This document shows, in pieces, positions 1 to 5,780 of a DNA stretch of 5,780 nucleotides. The notes under the pieces were generated by a model, which was given only the letters and a program-made list of their open reading frames with translations, searched no databases and was not told the origin of the DNA. The first letter of the stretch is position 1, and each line of letters begins with the position of its first letter. The position numbers and the translations under genes were made by a program. The DNA comes from Pseudomonadota bacterium (GTDB lineage Bacteria; Pseudomonadota; Alphaproteobacteria; Rhizobiales; Beijerinckiaceae): contig JAEXUU010000138.1 of assembly GCA_023452965.1 (NCBI GenBank), forward strand, positions 1 to 5,780, written 5' to 3'.

Positions 1-35
1 AAGACGTGGATGCTCGGCACAAGGCCGAGCATGAC
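1..35. repeat. palindromic repeat arm with 9-bp hairpin at the operon end
   Basis: Positions 10-18 (atgctcggc) and 24-32 (gccgagcat) form a perfect 9-bp stem with a 5-nt loop (19-23). The stem begins 11 nt after the ATPase stop codon. Read on the plus strand the segment gives KTWMLGTRPSMTAL, and on the minus strand VMLGLVPSIHV. From memory these resemble peptides that recur at gene ends in Rhizobiales because dispersed intergenic palindromic repeats run into reading frames. I therefore infer an arm of such a repeat, cut by the window edge. The visible 9 nt after the stem on the minus strand (ccacgtctt) contain no T-run of four or more, so a canonical intrinsic terminator is not shown, though the hairpin could protect the mRNA 3' end. 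Confidence 0.6.
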
Positions 36-43
36 GGCTTTGG

Positions 44-1696
44 TCATGCCGGCACCGGCTCGCTCAATCTCCAGAACAGCCTGACGCCGCCATCCGCCGT
101 GCTCTCCAGCCCGGGCACGGCCGAGAGCAGCTTGCGGGTGTAGTCGTGCTTGGGTGCATCGAAGATCTGGTCGCGGGTGCCTTCCTCGACGATGCGGCCG
201 TCCTGCATGACGATGACGCGGTCGGCGACTTGCTCGACCACGCCGAGATCGTGGCTGATGAACAGGCAGGAGAAACCGTGCTTCTTCTGCAGCTGCGCGA
301 AGAGCTCCAGGACCTGCGCCCGGACGGTGACGTCGAGAGCCGAGACCGGCTCGTCGGCGATGACGAAGCTCGGCCGGCGGATGATGGCGCGGGCGATGGC
401 GACGCGCTGGCGCTGGCCGCCGGAGAGCTCGTGCGGGTAGCGTTCGGCGAAGCCGTCGCCCAGGCCGACCTCGCTCAGCACCTCCTGCAGGCGCGCCTTC
501 TTCTCGGCCGAGCCCATGCCTTTGACCAGCCGCAGCGGCTCACCGACCAGCTCGCCAATGGTCATCCGCGGGTCGAGCGAGGAATACGGGTCCTGGAAGA
601 CCATCTGGCAGTTCAGCCGGTAGTCCCAGAAGGCCGCGTCGCCCTTGTCGATCGGCTTGCCGTTGAAGCGGATCTCGCCGCCGCTCGGCTTGAGCAATCC
701 AGCGATGGCATGGCCGAGCGTGGTCTTGCCCGAGCCCGAGCCGCCGACGACCGAGACGACCTCGCCCGGCTTCACATTGAGGCTGATGCCGTGCAGCGCC
801 CGCTTGCCCTGTTCCTTGCGGAAGAAGCCCTGGCGGCCGCCATAGTCGACGACCAGATCGTTGACCGAAACCAGCGGCGTCGCGGCCTCCGGCAGATCGC
901 GGGCCGGTTCGCGATGCGGCATCGCGGCCAGGAGCTCGCGGGTATAGGGATGCTGCGGGCTGGCGAGGATATCCTCGCTTTTGCCCTGTTCGACCACATC
1001 GCCCTGGCACATCACGACGATGCGGCTGCAATACCGTGCGACCATGCCGAGATCGTGCGAGATCAAGAGCACGGCGGTGTTGTTGGCCTGGGTCAGGTCG
1101 ACCATCAGCTCCATGACATCGCGCTGGACGACGGCGTCGAGCGCCGTGGTCGGCTCGTCGGCGAGGAGCAGCGCCGGCTTCAGCAGCATCACCGAAGCCC
1201 GCATGATGCGCTGGCGCATGCCGCCGGAATACTGGTGCGGATAGGCGTTGAAGGCACCTTCGGGATCGCGGATGCCGACGCGGCGGAGCATGTCGAGGAT
1301 GAGCTCGCGCCGGCCGGCTGCGTCGAGCTTGCGATGCAGCGCCAGACCTTCCTCCAGCTGCCGTCCGATCAGCATGGACGGGTTGAGCGAGGTCATCGGC
1401 TCCTGGAAGACCATGCCGACCTTCGCGCCGCGGATCGCCCGCAGGCGCTTCGGGGCCATGGTCGTGACCTCCTCGCCGTCGAAGCGGATCGAGCCCGAAA
1501 TCAGCCGCACCGCCGGCGGGATGAAGCCCATCACGGCGCGGGCCGCCAGCGTCTTGCCCGAGCCGGATTCGCCGACGATGCCGACGATCTCGCCGGGCGA
1601 CACGGAGAAGCTGACATCGTTGACGACGGTGCGGCCGCTTGCGCCGATCCTGAGCGTCAGGCCGTCGACCTCGAGCAATGGCTTGGTGGAGGTCAT
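44..1696 (-). CDS. fused double ABC transporter ATP-binding protein (DppD-DppF type)
   Basis: Cytoplasmic energy subunit, 550 residues, with two complete nucleotide-binding domains in one chain, as in GsiA/YejF-type proteins; it replaces separate D and F ATPases. ATG 1696 has GAGGGG 6 nt upstream and overlaps the permease stop. Domain 1: Walker A GESGSGKT (42-49), Q-loop Q98, signature YSGGMRQR (156-163), Walker B ALLLADEP with E181, D-loop TALD (184-187), H-loop H214. Domain 2: Walker A GGSGSGKT (318-325), Q368, signature LSGGQRQR (424-431), Walker B FVIADEP with E449, SALD (452-455), H482. Each domain ends in the oligopeptide-importer extension (HPYTRELLAAMP at 249-260; HDYTRKLLSAVPG at 517-529). 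Both ATP sites therefore look catalytically competent. Arg166, just after signature 1 (QRIMRASVM), is unusual because a hydrophobic residue is common there. It closes the importer operon. Confidence 0.96.
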   Translation of the reverse strand: MTSTKPLLEVDGLTLRIGASGRTVVNDVSFSVSPGEIVGIVGESGSGKTLAARAVMGFIPPAVRLISGSIRFDGEEVTTMAPKRLRAIRGAKVGMVFQEPMTSLNPSMLIGRQLEEGLALHRKLDAAGRRELILDMLRRVGIRDPEGAFNAYPHQYSGGMRQRIMRASVMLLKPALLLADEPTTALDAVVQRDVMELMVDLTQANNTAVLLISHDLGMVARYCSRIVVMCQGDVVEQGKSEDILASPQHPYTRELLAAMPHREPARDLPEAATPLVSVNDLVVDYGGRQGFFRKEQGKRALHGISLNVKPGEVVSVVGGSGSGKTTLGHAIAGLLKPSGGEIRFNGKPIDKGDAAFWDYRLNCQMVFQDPYSSLDPRMTIGELVGEPLRLVKGMGSAEKKARLQEVLSEVGLGDGFAERYPHELSGGQRQRVAIARAIIRRPSFVIADEPVSALDVTVRAQVLELFAQLQKKHGFSCLFISHDLGVVEQVADRVIVMQDGRIVEEGTRDQIFDAPKHDYTRKLLSAVPGLESTADGGVRLFWRLSEPVPA

Positions 1697-2511
1697 CGCG
1701 CACCCCTCATCCGTGGGTCGAGCTTGTCGCGGAGCGCATCGCCGAGCAGGTTGATGCCGAGCAGGGTCAGCGAGATGGCGAGGCCCGGGAAGATGCCGAG
1801 CCAGACCGCCTGGCCGATATAGGGCCGCGACCCCGCCAGCATGTTGCCCCAGGTCGGCGCCGGCGGCGGCACGCCGAGGCCGAGGAAGGAGAGCGAGCTC
1901 TCGGCCAGCAGCACCCAGCCGAACATCGAGGTCGCCAGCACGGTCAGCGGCGCGATGCAGTTCGGCAGGATGTGTCGGGCCATGGTGAAGCCCTCGGAAT
2001 TGCCCATCACCCGCGAGGCCGAGATGAACTCGCGTTCGCGCAGCGACAGCACCGTGCCGCGGACGATGCGGGCGACGGATGGGGCATAGGCGATGCCGAG
2101 CGCGAGAATGATCCCGTATTTGTTGGCGCCCACGACTGCGAGCAGCCCGAGCGCCAGCAGGATGCCGGGGAAGGCGAGCAGCGCATCGTTGAAGGCCATG
2201 ATGGTGCGGTCGACCCAGCCGCGGACATAGCCCGAGAACAGGCCGATGATCGTGCCGAGCGAGACGGCGAGCGCGACCGTCAGCAGACTGATCCAGACCG
2301 AGGTGGCGGCGCCCGCCATCAATCGCGAGAGCACGTCGCGGCCGAACTCGTCGGTGCCGAGCCAGTGCATCGCCGAGGGCGCGGCGAGCTTGGCGCGGAA
2401 GGAGAGTTTCAGCGGGTCGAAAGGCGTCCAGACCGAGCTGATCGCCGCGACGATGCCGAGGAAGCCGATCAGCGTGCCGCCGACCAGGGCGTTGGGGGCG
2501 GGAAGCTTCAT
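1693..2511 (-). CDS. ABC transporter permease, OppC/DppC type
   Basis: Second inner-membrane subunit, 272 residues, pairing with the upstream permease. The frame is open well beyond the start, but ATG at 2511 (MKLPAPNALVGG) is chosen because it overlaps the upstream TGA as ATGA, gives the usual family length, and has a modest AGGGT Shine-Dalgarno 9 nt upstream inside the previous gene. The first membrane span (about residues 8-28) is followed by the family hallmark HWLGTDEFGRDVLSRL (49-64). Further hydrophobic spans lie at about 70-95, 110-127, 131-146, 185-205 and 236-256. The EAA loop is at about 155-180 (LREREFISASRVMGNS). LAESSLSFLGLGVPPPAPTWG (202-222) is the conserved region of DppC/OppC proteins, and the end LRDKLDPRMRG is typical. 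Its TGA overlaps the ATPase start as ATGA. Confidence 0.96.
   Translation of the reverse strand: MKLPAPNALVGGTLIGFLGIVAAISSVWTPFDPLKLSFRAKLAAPSAMHWLGTDEFGRDVLSRLMAGAATSVWISLLTVALAVSLGTIIGLFSGYVRGWVDRTIMAFNDALLAFPGILLALGLLAVVGANKYGIILALGIAYAPSVARIVRGTVLSLREREFISASRVMGNSEGFTMARHILPNCIAPLTVLATSMFGWVLLAESSLSFLGLGVPPPAPTWGNMLAGSRPYIGQAVWLGIFPGLAISLTLLGINLLGDALRDKLDPRMRGAR
1703..1708 (-). promoter_or_regulatory. Shine-Dalgarno of the ATPase gene, inside the permease coding end
   Basis: GAGGGG on the minus strand lies 6 nt before ATG 1696, within the last codons of the upstream permease. Together with the ATGA overlap it supports both the chosen start and re-initiation by terminating ribosomes. Confidence 0.65.
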
Positions 2512-3452
2512 TGCGCGCTCACCCTCGGATCGAAGATCGGATAGCAAAGGTCGATCACGAGATTGACCAGCACATAGGTGAAGGCGACGAAGAGCATGCA
2601 GCCCTGGATCACCGGATAGTCGCGAGCGAAGATCGAATCGACCAGCAGCCGGCCCAATCCTGGGATGGTGAAGACCGTCTCGACGACTGCGATGCCGCCG
2701 AGCAGATTGCCGAGCACGAGGCCGATCAGCGTCCAGGTCGGGCCGAAGGCGTTCTTGAAGGCGTGGTTCCAGAGCACGGCGCTTTCGGTCAGGCCCTTGG
2801 CTCTCGCATGGGTGATGTAGTCGAGCCGGAGCACTTCCAGCGTCGAGGCGCGGGCCATGCGCAGGATCACGCCGATCTCGTGCAGGAACAGCGTCATGAT
2901 CGGCATGATCAGGTAGAGGATGCCGGCCACGGGGTTCTCGGCGATCGAGACATAGCCGACCACTGGCAGCCATTCGAGCTTGAGGCCGAAGAACAGCAGC
3001 AAGAGCAGGCCGAGCCAGAAGGTCGGGATCGAGAGCAAGAGCGTCGCGACGGCGACGAGGCTGAGGTCGAGCGAGGAATCCTGCTTCCAGGCAGCGATCA
3101 CGCCGGCCGGCACCGCGACCAGGCTCGCCAGCAGCACGGCGACCAGCACGATCTGCGCCGAGATCCAGAAGCGCGAGAGGATCAGCGGCAGCACCGCCTG
3201 CTGCGACGAGATCGACTGGCCGAGATCGCCCTTGAGCAGGTTGCCGAACCAGATACCGAACTGGACCGGCAGGCTCTGGTCGAGACCGAGCCGCGCCTGC
3301 AGGTCGGCGATAGAGGCCGGGGTCGCCAGGTCCCCCAGCATCAGCGAGGCCGGATCCCCCGGAATCAGACGGATCAGACCGAAGACCGAGACCGACACGA
3401 TCAGCAGTGTCGGCACGGACATCAGGATGCGCGTCAGCGCGAAGCGCAGCAT
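2508..3452 (-). CDS. ABC transporter permease, OppB/DppB type
   Basis: Inner-membrane channel subunit, 314 residues, typical of the OppB/DppB half of PepT importers. The start is firm: ATG at 3452 with GGGGAGGA just upstream, the GGAGG core 6 nt from the ATG. The first transmembrane segment (about residues 8-30) runs into LIRLIPGDPASLMLG, the classic N-terminal signature of this family. The periplasmic segment LGLDQSLPVQFGIWFGNLLKGDLGQS (about 56-80) follows. Hydrophobic stretches at about 98-121, 130-156, 176-198, 238-260 and 282-304 give six membrane spans in all. The ATPase-contact (EAA) loop is at about 201-222 (RASTLEVLRLDYITHARAKG). The C-terminal ETVFTIPGLGRLLVDSI (258-274) is also family-typical. 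Its TGA overlaps the start of the next permease as ATGA, which implies translational coupling and fixed stoichiometry. Confidence 0.96.
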   Translation of the reverse strand: MLRFALTRILMSVPTLLIVSVSVFGLIRLIPGDPASLMLGDLATPASIADLQARLGLDQSLPVQFGIWFGNLLKGDLGQSISSQQAVLPLILSRFWISAQIVLVAVLLASLVAVPAGVIAAWKQDSSLDLSLVAVATLLLSIPTFWLGLLLLLFFGLKLEWLPVVGYVSIAENPVAGILYLIMPIMTLFLHEIGVILRMARASTLEVLRLDYITHARAKGLTESAVLWNHAFKNAFGPTWTLIGLVLGNLLGGIAVVETVFTIPGLGRLLVDSIFARDYPVIQGCMLFVAFTYVLVNLVIDLCYPIFDPRVSAQ

Positions 3453-3457
3453 CGGTT

Positions 3458-3465
3458 TCCTCCCC
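3458..3465 (-). promoter_or_regulatory. strong Shine-Dalgarno of the first permease
   Basis: GGGGAGGA on the minus strand contains a full GGAGG core 6 nt before ATG 3452. It lies in the 37-nt gap after the binding-protein stop, where I see no strong hairpin, so transcription probably continues through. Confidence 0.75.
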
Positions 3466-3489
3466 GGTGCTTGGTGATGTCCGGCTGTG

Positions 3490-5034
3490 TCAGTTCGCCA
3501 GCGTCACTTCCCACATGCGCAGCTTCGACTGCCATGGCTTGAAGCCCTGGATGCGCTTGGCATGAGCGATGATGTCGAGGCCGTTGAAGGCGAAGATCAT
3601 CGGGACTTCGTCGATGACCCGCTTGTGCAGTTCGTCGACGATCGTCTGGCGCTCGGCCCGGTCGGAGGTGACGAAGCGCGTGTCGCTCTGCTTCTGCGCC
3701 TCCGGATTGTCCCAGACCTTGCGCGGCTGCTTGTCCTTCGGCCCCGAGAATTGCTCGAAGGCGATGGCGGGGTCGAAGCGGGCCGAGAAGGAGAAGGACT
3801 GCATCTGGTAGTTGCCCTTGTTGTAGCGATCGAGCTGGGTCGCCCAGTCCAGCACCTCGATCTCGGCGTTGACGCCGACGGCCTGCAGCATCTGCTGCGC
3901 CACCACCGCGGCCGGGAAGCTCGGCACGATCGGGCGCTTGTTGGCGAGGATCACGATCTTCTCGCCCTTGTAGCCGGCCTCCTGCAGCAGCTTCTTGGCG
4001 CGGGCCGGGTCGAAGGTGAGGCCCTTCTTCTCGACCTCGCCGAAATAGCTCGAGCCGGAATAGATCGGCGAGGTGTTGGGCTTGCCGAGGTCGTTGTAGA
4101 AGGCGGCGACGATCTCATCCATGTCGAGCGCGGCGGCGATCGCCTGACGCAGCTTCTGGTTGCCCATCACCGCGTCCTTGACCTGGATCAGGAAGACGTG
4201 GCGGACGGCATTGGGCTCGGCCGCGACCGAGAGCTTGGGGTTCTTCTTCAGTTCGGCCGCGTCGCTCGGCAGGATCTCGGCGAGATCGAGCGCACCGGAA
4301 AGCAGGCCGGCCTTCACCGTCGCCGGGTCCTTGACGATCAGGAACTTGACGTCCTTGAGCAGTGGGCGCTTGGAGCCGACATAGCCATCGGCCTTGCCGC
4401 CGTCCTTTGGCGACTTGTAGCCCTCGAAGGCGGTCATGGTGAAATACTCGCCGCGCTTCCACTCGCCGAACTTGTAGGGACCGGTGCCGATCGGCTTGTC
4501 CCAGGACCCGTCGGCCTTGACGGAGTCCTTGTGCAGGATCGCGGTCATCGCGCAGTCGGTGCGAGCGAGCGTGTCCAGGAAGAGCGCGTTCGGCTTGTCG
4601 ATCTTCATGACGAAGGTGCGCGGATCCGGCGCCGTCGCCTCCTCGACCTTCAGGCCCGAGCGGCCATCGAATTCCGAGGTGCAGCGCCAGTCGGTCTTCG
4701 GATCCATATAGCGGTTCCAGCTCCACAGCACGTCGGCCGACGAGAGCTCGGCGCCGTTGTGGAACTTGACGCCCTGGCGCAGCGTGAAGGTGTAGGTCTT
4801 GCCGTCGGCCGAGAGGTCGACCTTTTCGGCGAGCAGCGGCGTCGCGATGCCGCCCTCATTGTAGCCGACCAGGCCCTCGACCAGCTGCAGCGCGAAATCG
4901 TCGGTGTTGTCGTCGCGATTGACGCCCGGATTGTTGCTGCGGATGTCGGCGGCGACCGCCACCGTGATGGACTGCGCCGCAGCGGGGCTGGCGAGCGCGA
5001 GCAAGGCAAAGGCGGAGGCGAGCAGGCGGTTCAT
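3490..5034 (-). CDS. ABC transporter periplasmic solute-binding protein, family 5 (peptide/nickel/opine type)
   Basis: Periplasmic ligand receptor of the importer, 514 residues, normal for SBP family 5 (DppA/OppA-like). I chose ATG at 5034 over an in-frame TTG at 5040: the AGAGGGG Shine-Dalgarno is 9 nt from the ATG but only 3 nt from the TTG. The signal peptide is clear: MNR, a hydrophobic LLASAFALLALA core, then SPAAA with likely cleavage before QS (after residue 20). There is no lipobox cysteine, so the mature protein should be soluble. Family hallmarks are YTFTLRQGVKFHNG and SADVLWSWNRYMDP (about residues 80-112) and PIGTGPYKFGEW (about 181-192). The only two cysteines, at about 118 (DWRCTSE) and 161 (TDCAMT), lie in the same lobe and may form a disulfide. 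It is followed after 37 nt by the first permease. Dipeptides, oligopeptides, opines, glutathione and modified amino acids are all possible ligands; the sequence alone does not decide. Confidence 0.95.
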   Translation of the reverse strand: MNRLLASAFALLALASPAAAQSITVAVAADIRSNNPGVNRDDNTDDFALQLVEGLVGYNEGGIATPLLAEKVDLSADGKTYTFTLRQGVKFHNGAELSSADVLWSWNRYMDPKTDWRCTSEFDGRSGLKVEEATAPDPRTFVMKIDKPNALFLDTLARTDCAMTAILHKDSVKADGSWDKPIGTGPYKFGEWKRGEYFTMTAFEGYKSPKDGGKADGYVGSKRPLLKDVKFLIVKDPATVKAGLLSGALDLAEILPSDAAELKKNPKLSVAAEPNAVRHVFLIQVKDAVMGNQKLRQAIAAALDMDEIVAAFYNDLGKPNTSPIYSGSSYFGEVEKKGLTFDPARAKKLLQEAGYKGEKIVILANKRPIVPSFPAAVVAQQMLQAVGVNAEIEVLDWATQLDRYNKGNYQMQSFSFSARFDPAIAFEQFSGPKDKQPRKVWDNPEAQKQSDTRFVTSDRAERQTIVDELHKRVIDEVPMIFAFNGLDIIAHAKRIQGFKPWQSKLRMWEVTLAN

Positions 5035-5043
5035 CGGCAATTT

Positions 5044-5050
5044 CCCCTCT
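5044..5050 (-). promoter_or_regulatory. Shine-Dalgarno that fixes the binding-protein start
   Basis: AGAGGGG on the minus strand lies 9 nt before ATG 5034 and only 3 nt before the alternative TTG at 5040. The spacing favours the ATG and gives a cleaner signal peptide (MNRLLAS). Confidence 0.75.
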
Positions 5051-5051
5051 T

Positions 5052-5078
5052 TTGTCTTGTTGTCTTGGTTTGTCGTTG
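5052..5078 (-). repeat. short tandem repeat in the leader of the binding-protein gene
   Basis: Two perfect adjacent 8-bp copies (plus-strand ttgtcttg at 5052-5059 and 5060-5067; CAAGACAA in the mRNA) are followed by a degenerate third copy at 5070-5078 (ttgtcgttg). The transcript here is rich in A and C and poor in G, unlike the GC-rich coding sequence around it, and so is probably unstructured. It sits just upstream of the Shine-Dalgarno. It may be a ribosome standby or small-RNA contact region, or simply chance low complexity. Confidence 0.5.
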
Positions 5079-5096
5079 CGCGTGCGATCGCCGGGT

Positions 5097-5780
5097 TCAG
5101 GCGGCCCTGGCCGCGCCGGATCGGCGCTTGGCGAGCACGTCGGCGAAAAAGTCCTCGACCCGCGAGACGGCTTTCAGCCCGTCATGCGGCATGTTCGGCA
5201 CGAGGTCGAAACGCACCTCGATGCCGTGCTCCTCGAAATTGCGGCGCAAGCTGTCGAGCCGCTCGGGGCGATTGGTGCCGGCATGGTTTGCATCGGGCAT
5301 CCAGCTGGCGTTGCCGGGCTGGTGGGTGATCTCCCAGGTTTCGAGATCGGCAGCGCCGACGATCATCTGCACCGCGACCTTGCGCATCGCCTCGATGTCG
5401 GGGGCGGTGCCGAAGAGCTCGGCCATGTTGCGGGTGCCGACCCACCAGTCGCGCGTCGGGTCGAGCAGGGTCACCGAGCCCGGCGCGCCGATCGAGGCGG
5501 CCCAGAGCTTATGGGGCTGCAGCATCAGGAAACGGTGGGTGAAATGGCCGCCGCCGGAATAGCCGAACAAGGCGAAGCGGTCGAAGTGCAGGCCGTAGTG
5601 CTGGGCGACCTCCTCGACCATGGCGAGCAGGATGTGGTCGTAGCGGACCTCGCCCTCGCGCATGTACTTGAAGCCGTTGCGGTTGCCGTCGCCCATCACG
5701 CCGATCGGGAAGAGCGGGGCGAGGATGATGCAGTTGTTCCAGCGGCCGAAGGCCTCGAAGGCGTCGCGATAGCCGGTGAA
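5097..5780 (-). CDS. alpha/beta hydrolase, N-terminus outside window (partial)
   Basis: Probable serine hydrolase of the alpha/beta fold. The frame stays open to the window edge (it begins FTGYRDAFEAFG), so the true start lies beyond position 5780; an internal GTG-ATG at 5699 is only an artificial start. Visible are 227 residues and a TGA stop. The nucleophile elbow GYSGGG has its serine at fragment residue 75. Plausible triad partners are the aspartate in VGAADLE (about residue 145) and the histidine in NMPHDG (residue 199), in the right order and at normal spacing near the C-terminus. The preceding APLFP and GDGNRNG stretch resembles the strand and loop before the cap in esterase or PHB-depolymerase-like hydrolases. 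No signal peptide can be judged because the N-terminus is missing. It lies 62 nt upstream of the binding-protein gene in the same direction, so co-transcription is plausible. The substrate is unknown; ester or amide hydrolysis is inferred from the fold only. Confidence 0.85.
   Translation of the reverse strand, partial: FTGYRDAFEAFGRWNNCIILAPLFPIGVMGDGNRNGFKYMREGEVRYDHILLAMVEEVAQHYGLHFDRFALFGYSGGGHFTHRFLMLQPHKLWAASIGAPGSVTLLDPTRDWWVGTRNMAELFGTAPDIEAMRKVAVQMIVGAADLETWEITHQPGNASWMPDANHAGTNRPERLDSLRRNFEEHGIEVRFDLVPNMPHDGLKAVSRVEDFFADVLAKRRSGAARAA

Noticed and set aside
146..1822. Plus-strand open frame of 558 codons opposite the ATPase
   Set aside because: It mirrors the ATPase codons, with repeated antisense images of the two homologous domains (for example similar blocks around LVG-DEAR and LVGEEQRR), which is expected of a shadow frame.
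2512..2973. Upstream extension of the second permease frame beyond ATG 2511
   Set aside because: The extension overlaps the first permease and is arginine/proline-rich with no permease features. The ATGA junction and family length favour 2511.
3453..3489. Possible hairpin in the gap between the binding protein and first permease that would reduce downstream expression
   Set aside because: Only a four-base ccgg self-match was found, which is too weak to support a terminator or processing stem.
2511..3542. Plus-strand open frame of 343 codons opposite the first permease
   Set aside because: It is extremely hydrophilic (H, D, Q, E and R), the expected antisense of a membrane protein, with no family motifs.
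5035..5040. TTG start at 5040 for the binding protein
   Set aside because: It is only 3 nt from the Shine-Dalgarno, whereas the ATG at 5034 has normal 9-nt spacing.
5084..5091. Palindrome gcgatcgc in the hydrolase-binding protein gap, considered as an operator or terminator
   Set aside because: It is an 8-bp self-complementary word with no loop or T-run, common by chance in GC-rich DNA.
3487..5562. Plus-strand open frame of 691 codons opposite the binding protein and hydrolase
   Set aside because: It spans two real genes and their gap, has a composition rich in D, R, A, E, G and L typical of GC-rich antisense frames, and shows no recognisable domain.

Overview
The window is a GC-rich stretch read entirely from the minus strand. 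It carries one transport operon of the peptide/nickel/opine (PepT) ABC importer family, preceded by a cut-off alpha/beta hydrolase gene. The high GC, strong GC bias at third positions (which creates several long antisense shadow frames), all-TGA stops, and an end-of-operon repeat whose translation reads like a common Rhizobiales dispersed repeat suggest an alphaproteobacterium of the Rhizobiales (Hyphomicrobiales). Genus cannot be fixed from this sequence; a Bosea- or Bradyrhizobium-like organism is a guess.

Layout in transcription order, right to left: (1) 5780-5097, an alpha/beta hydrolase lacking its N-terminus; (2) 5096-5035, a 62-nt gap with an A/C-rich leader, a tandem 8-bp repeat and a good Shine-Dalgarno; (3) 5034-3490, an exported family 5 solute-binding protein; (4) 3452-2508, an OppB/DppB-type permease; (5) 2511-1693, an OppC/DppC-type permease; (6) 1696-44, a double ATPase with two complete nucleotide-binding domains in one chain (DppD and DppF equivalents fused); (7) 47-1, a 9-bp perfect hairpin that is probably part of a dispersed palindromic repeat. 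Genes 4/5 and 5/6 overlap by ATGA, so the membrane and ATPase subunits are probably translationally coupled. The solute-binding protein has its own spaced ribosome binding site, as expected for a subunit needed in excess.

Together genes 3-6 make a complete importer: the periplasmic protein captures a ligand (peptide, modified amino acid or similar), the two permeases form the channel, and the fused ATPase powers transport. The upstream serine hydrolase may act on the imported compound or on its ester or amide, but that link rests only on gene order. I see no mobile element, CRISPR array, tRNA or rRNA, and no clearly new system. The points most worth a second look are the terminal repeat, the leader of the binding-protein gene and the hydrolase-transporter pairing.
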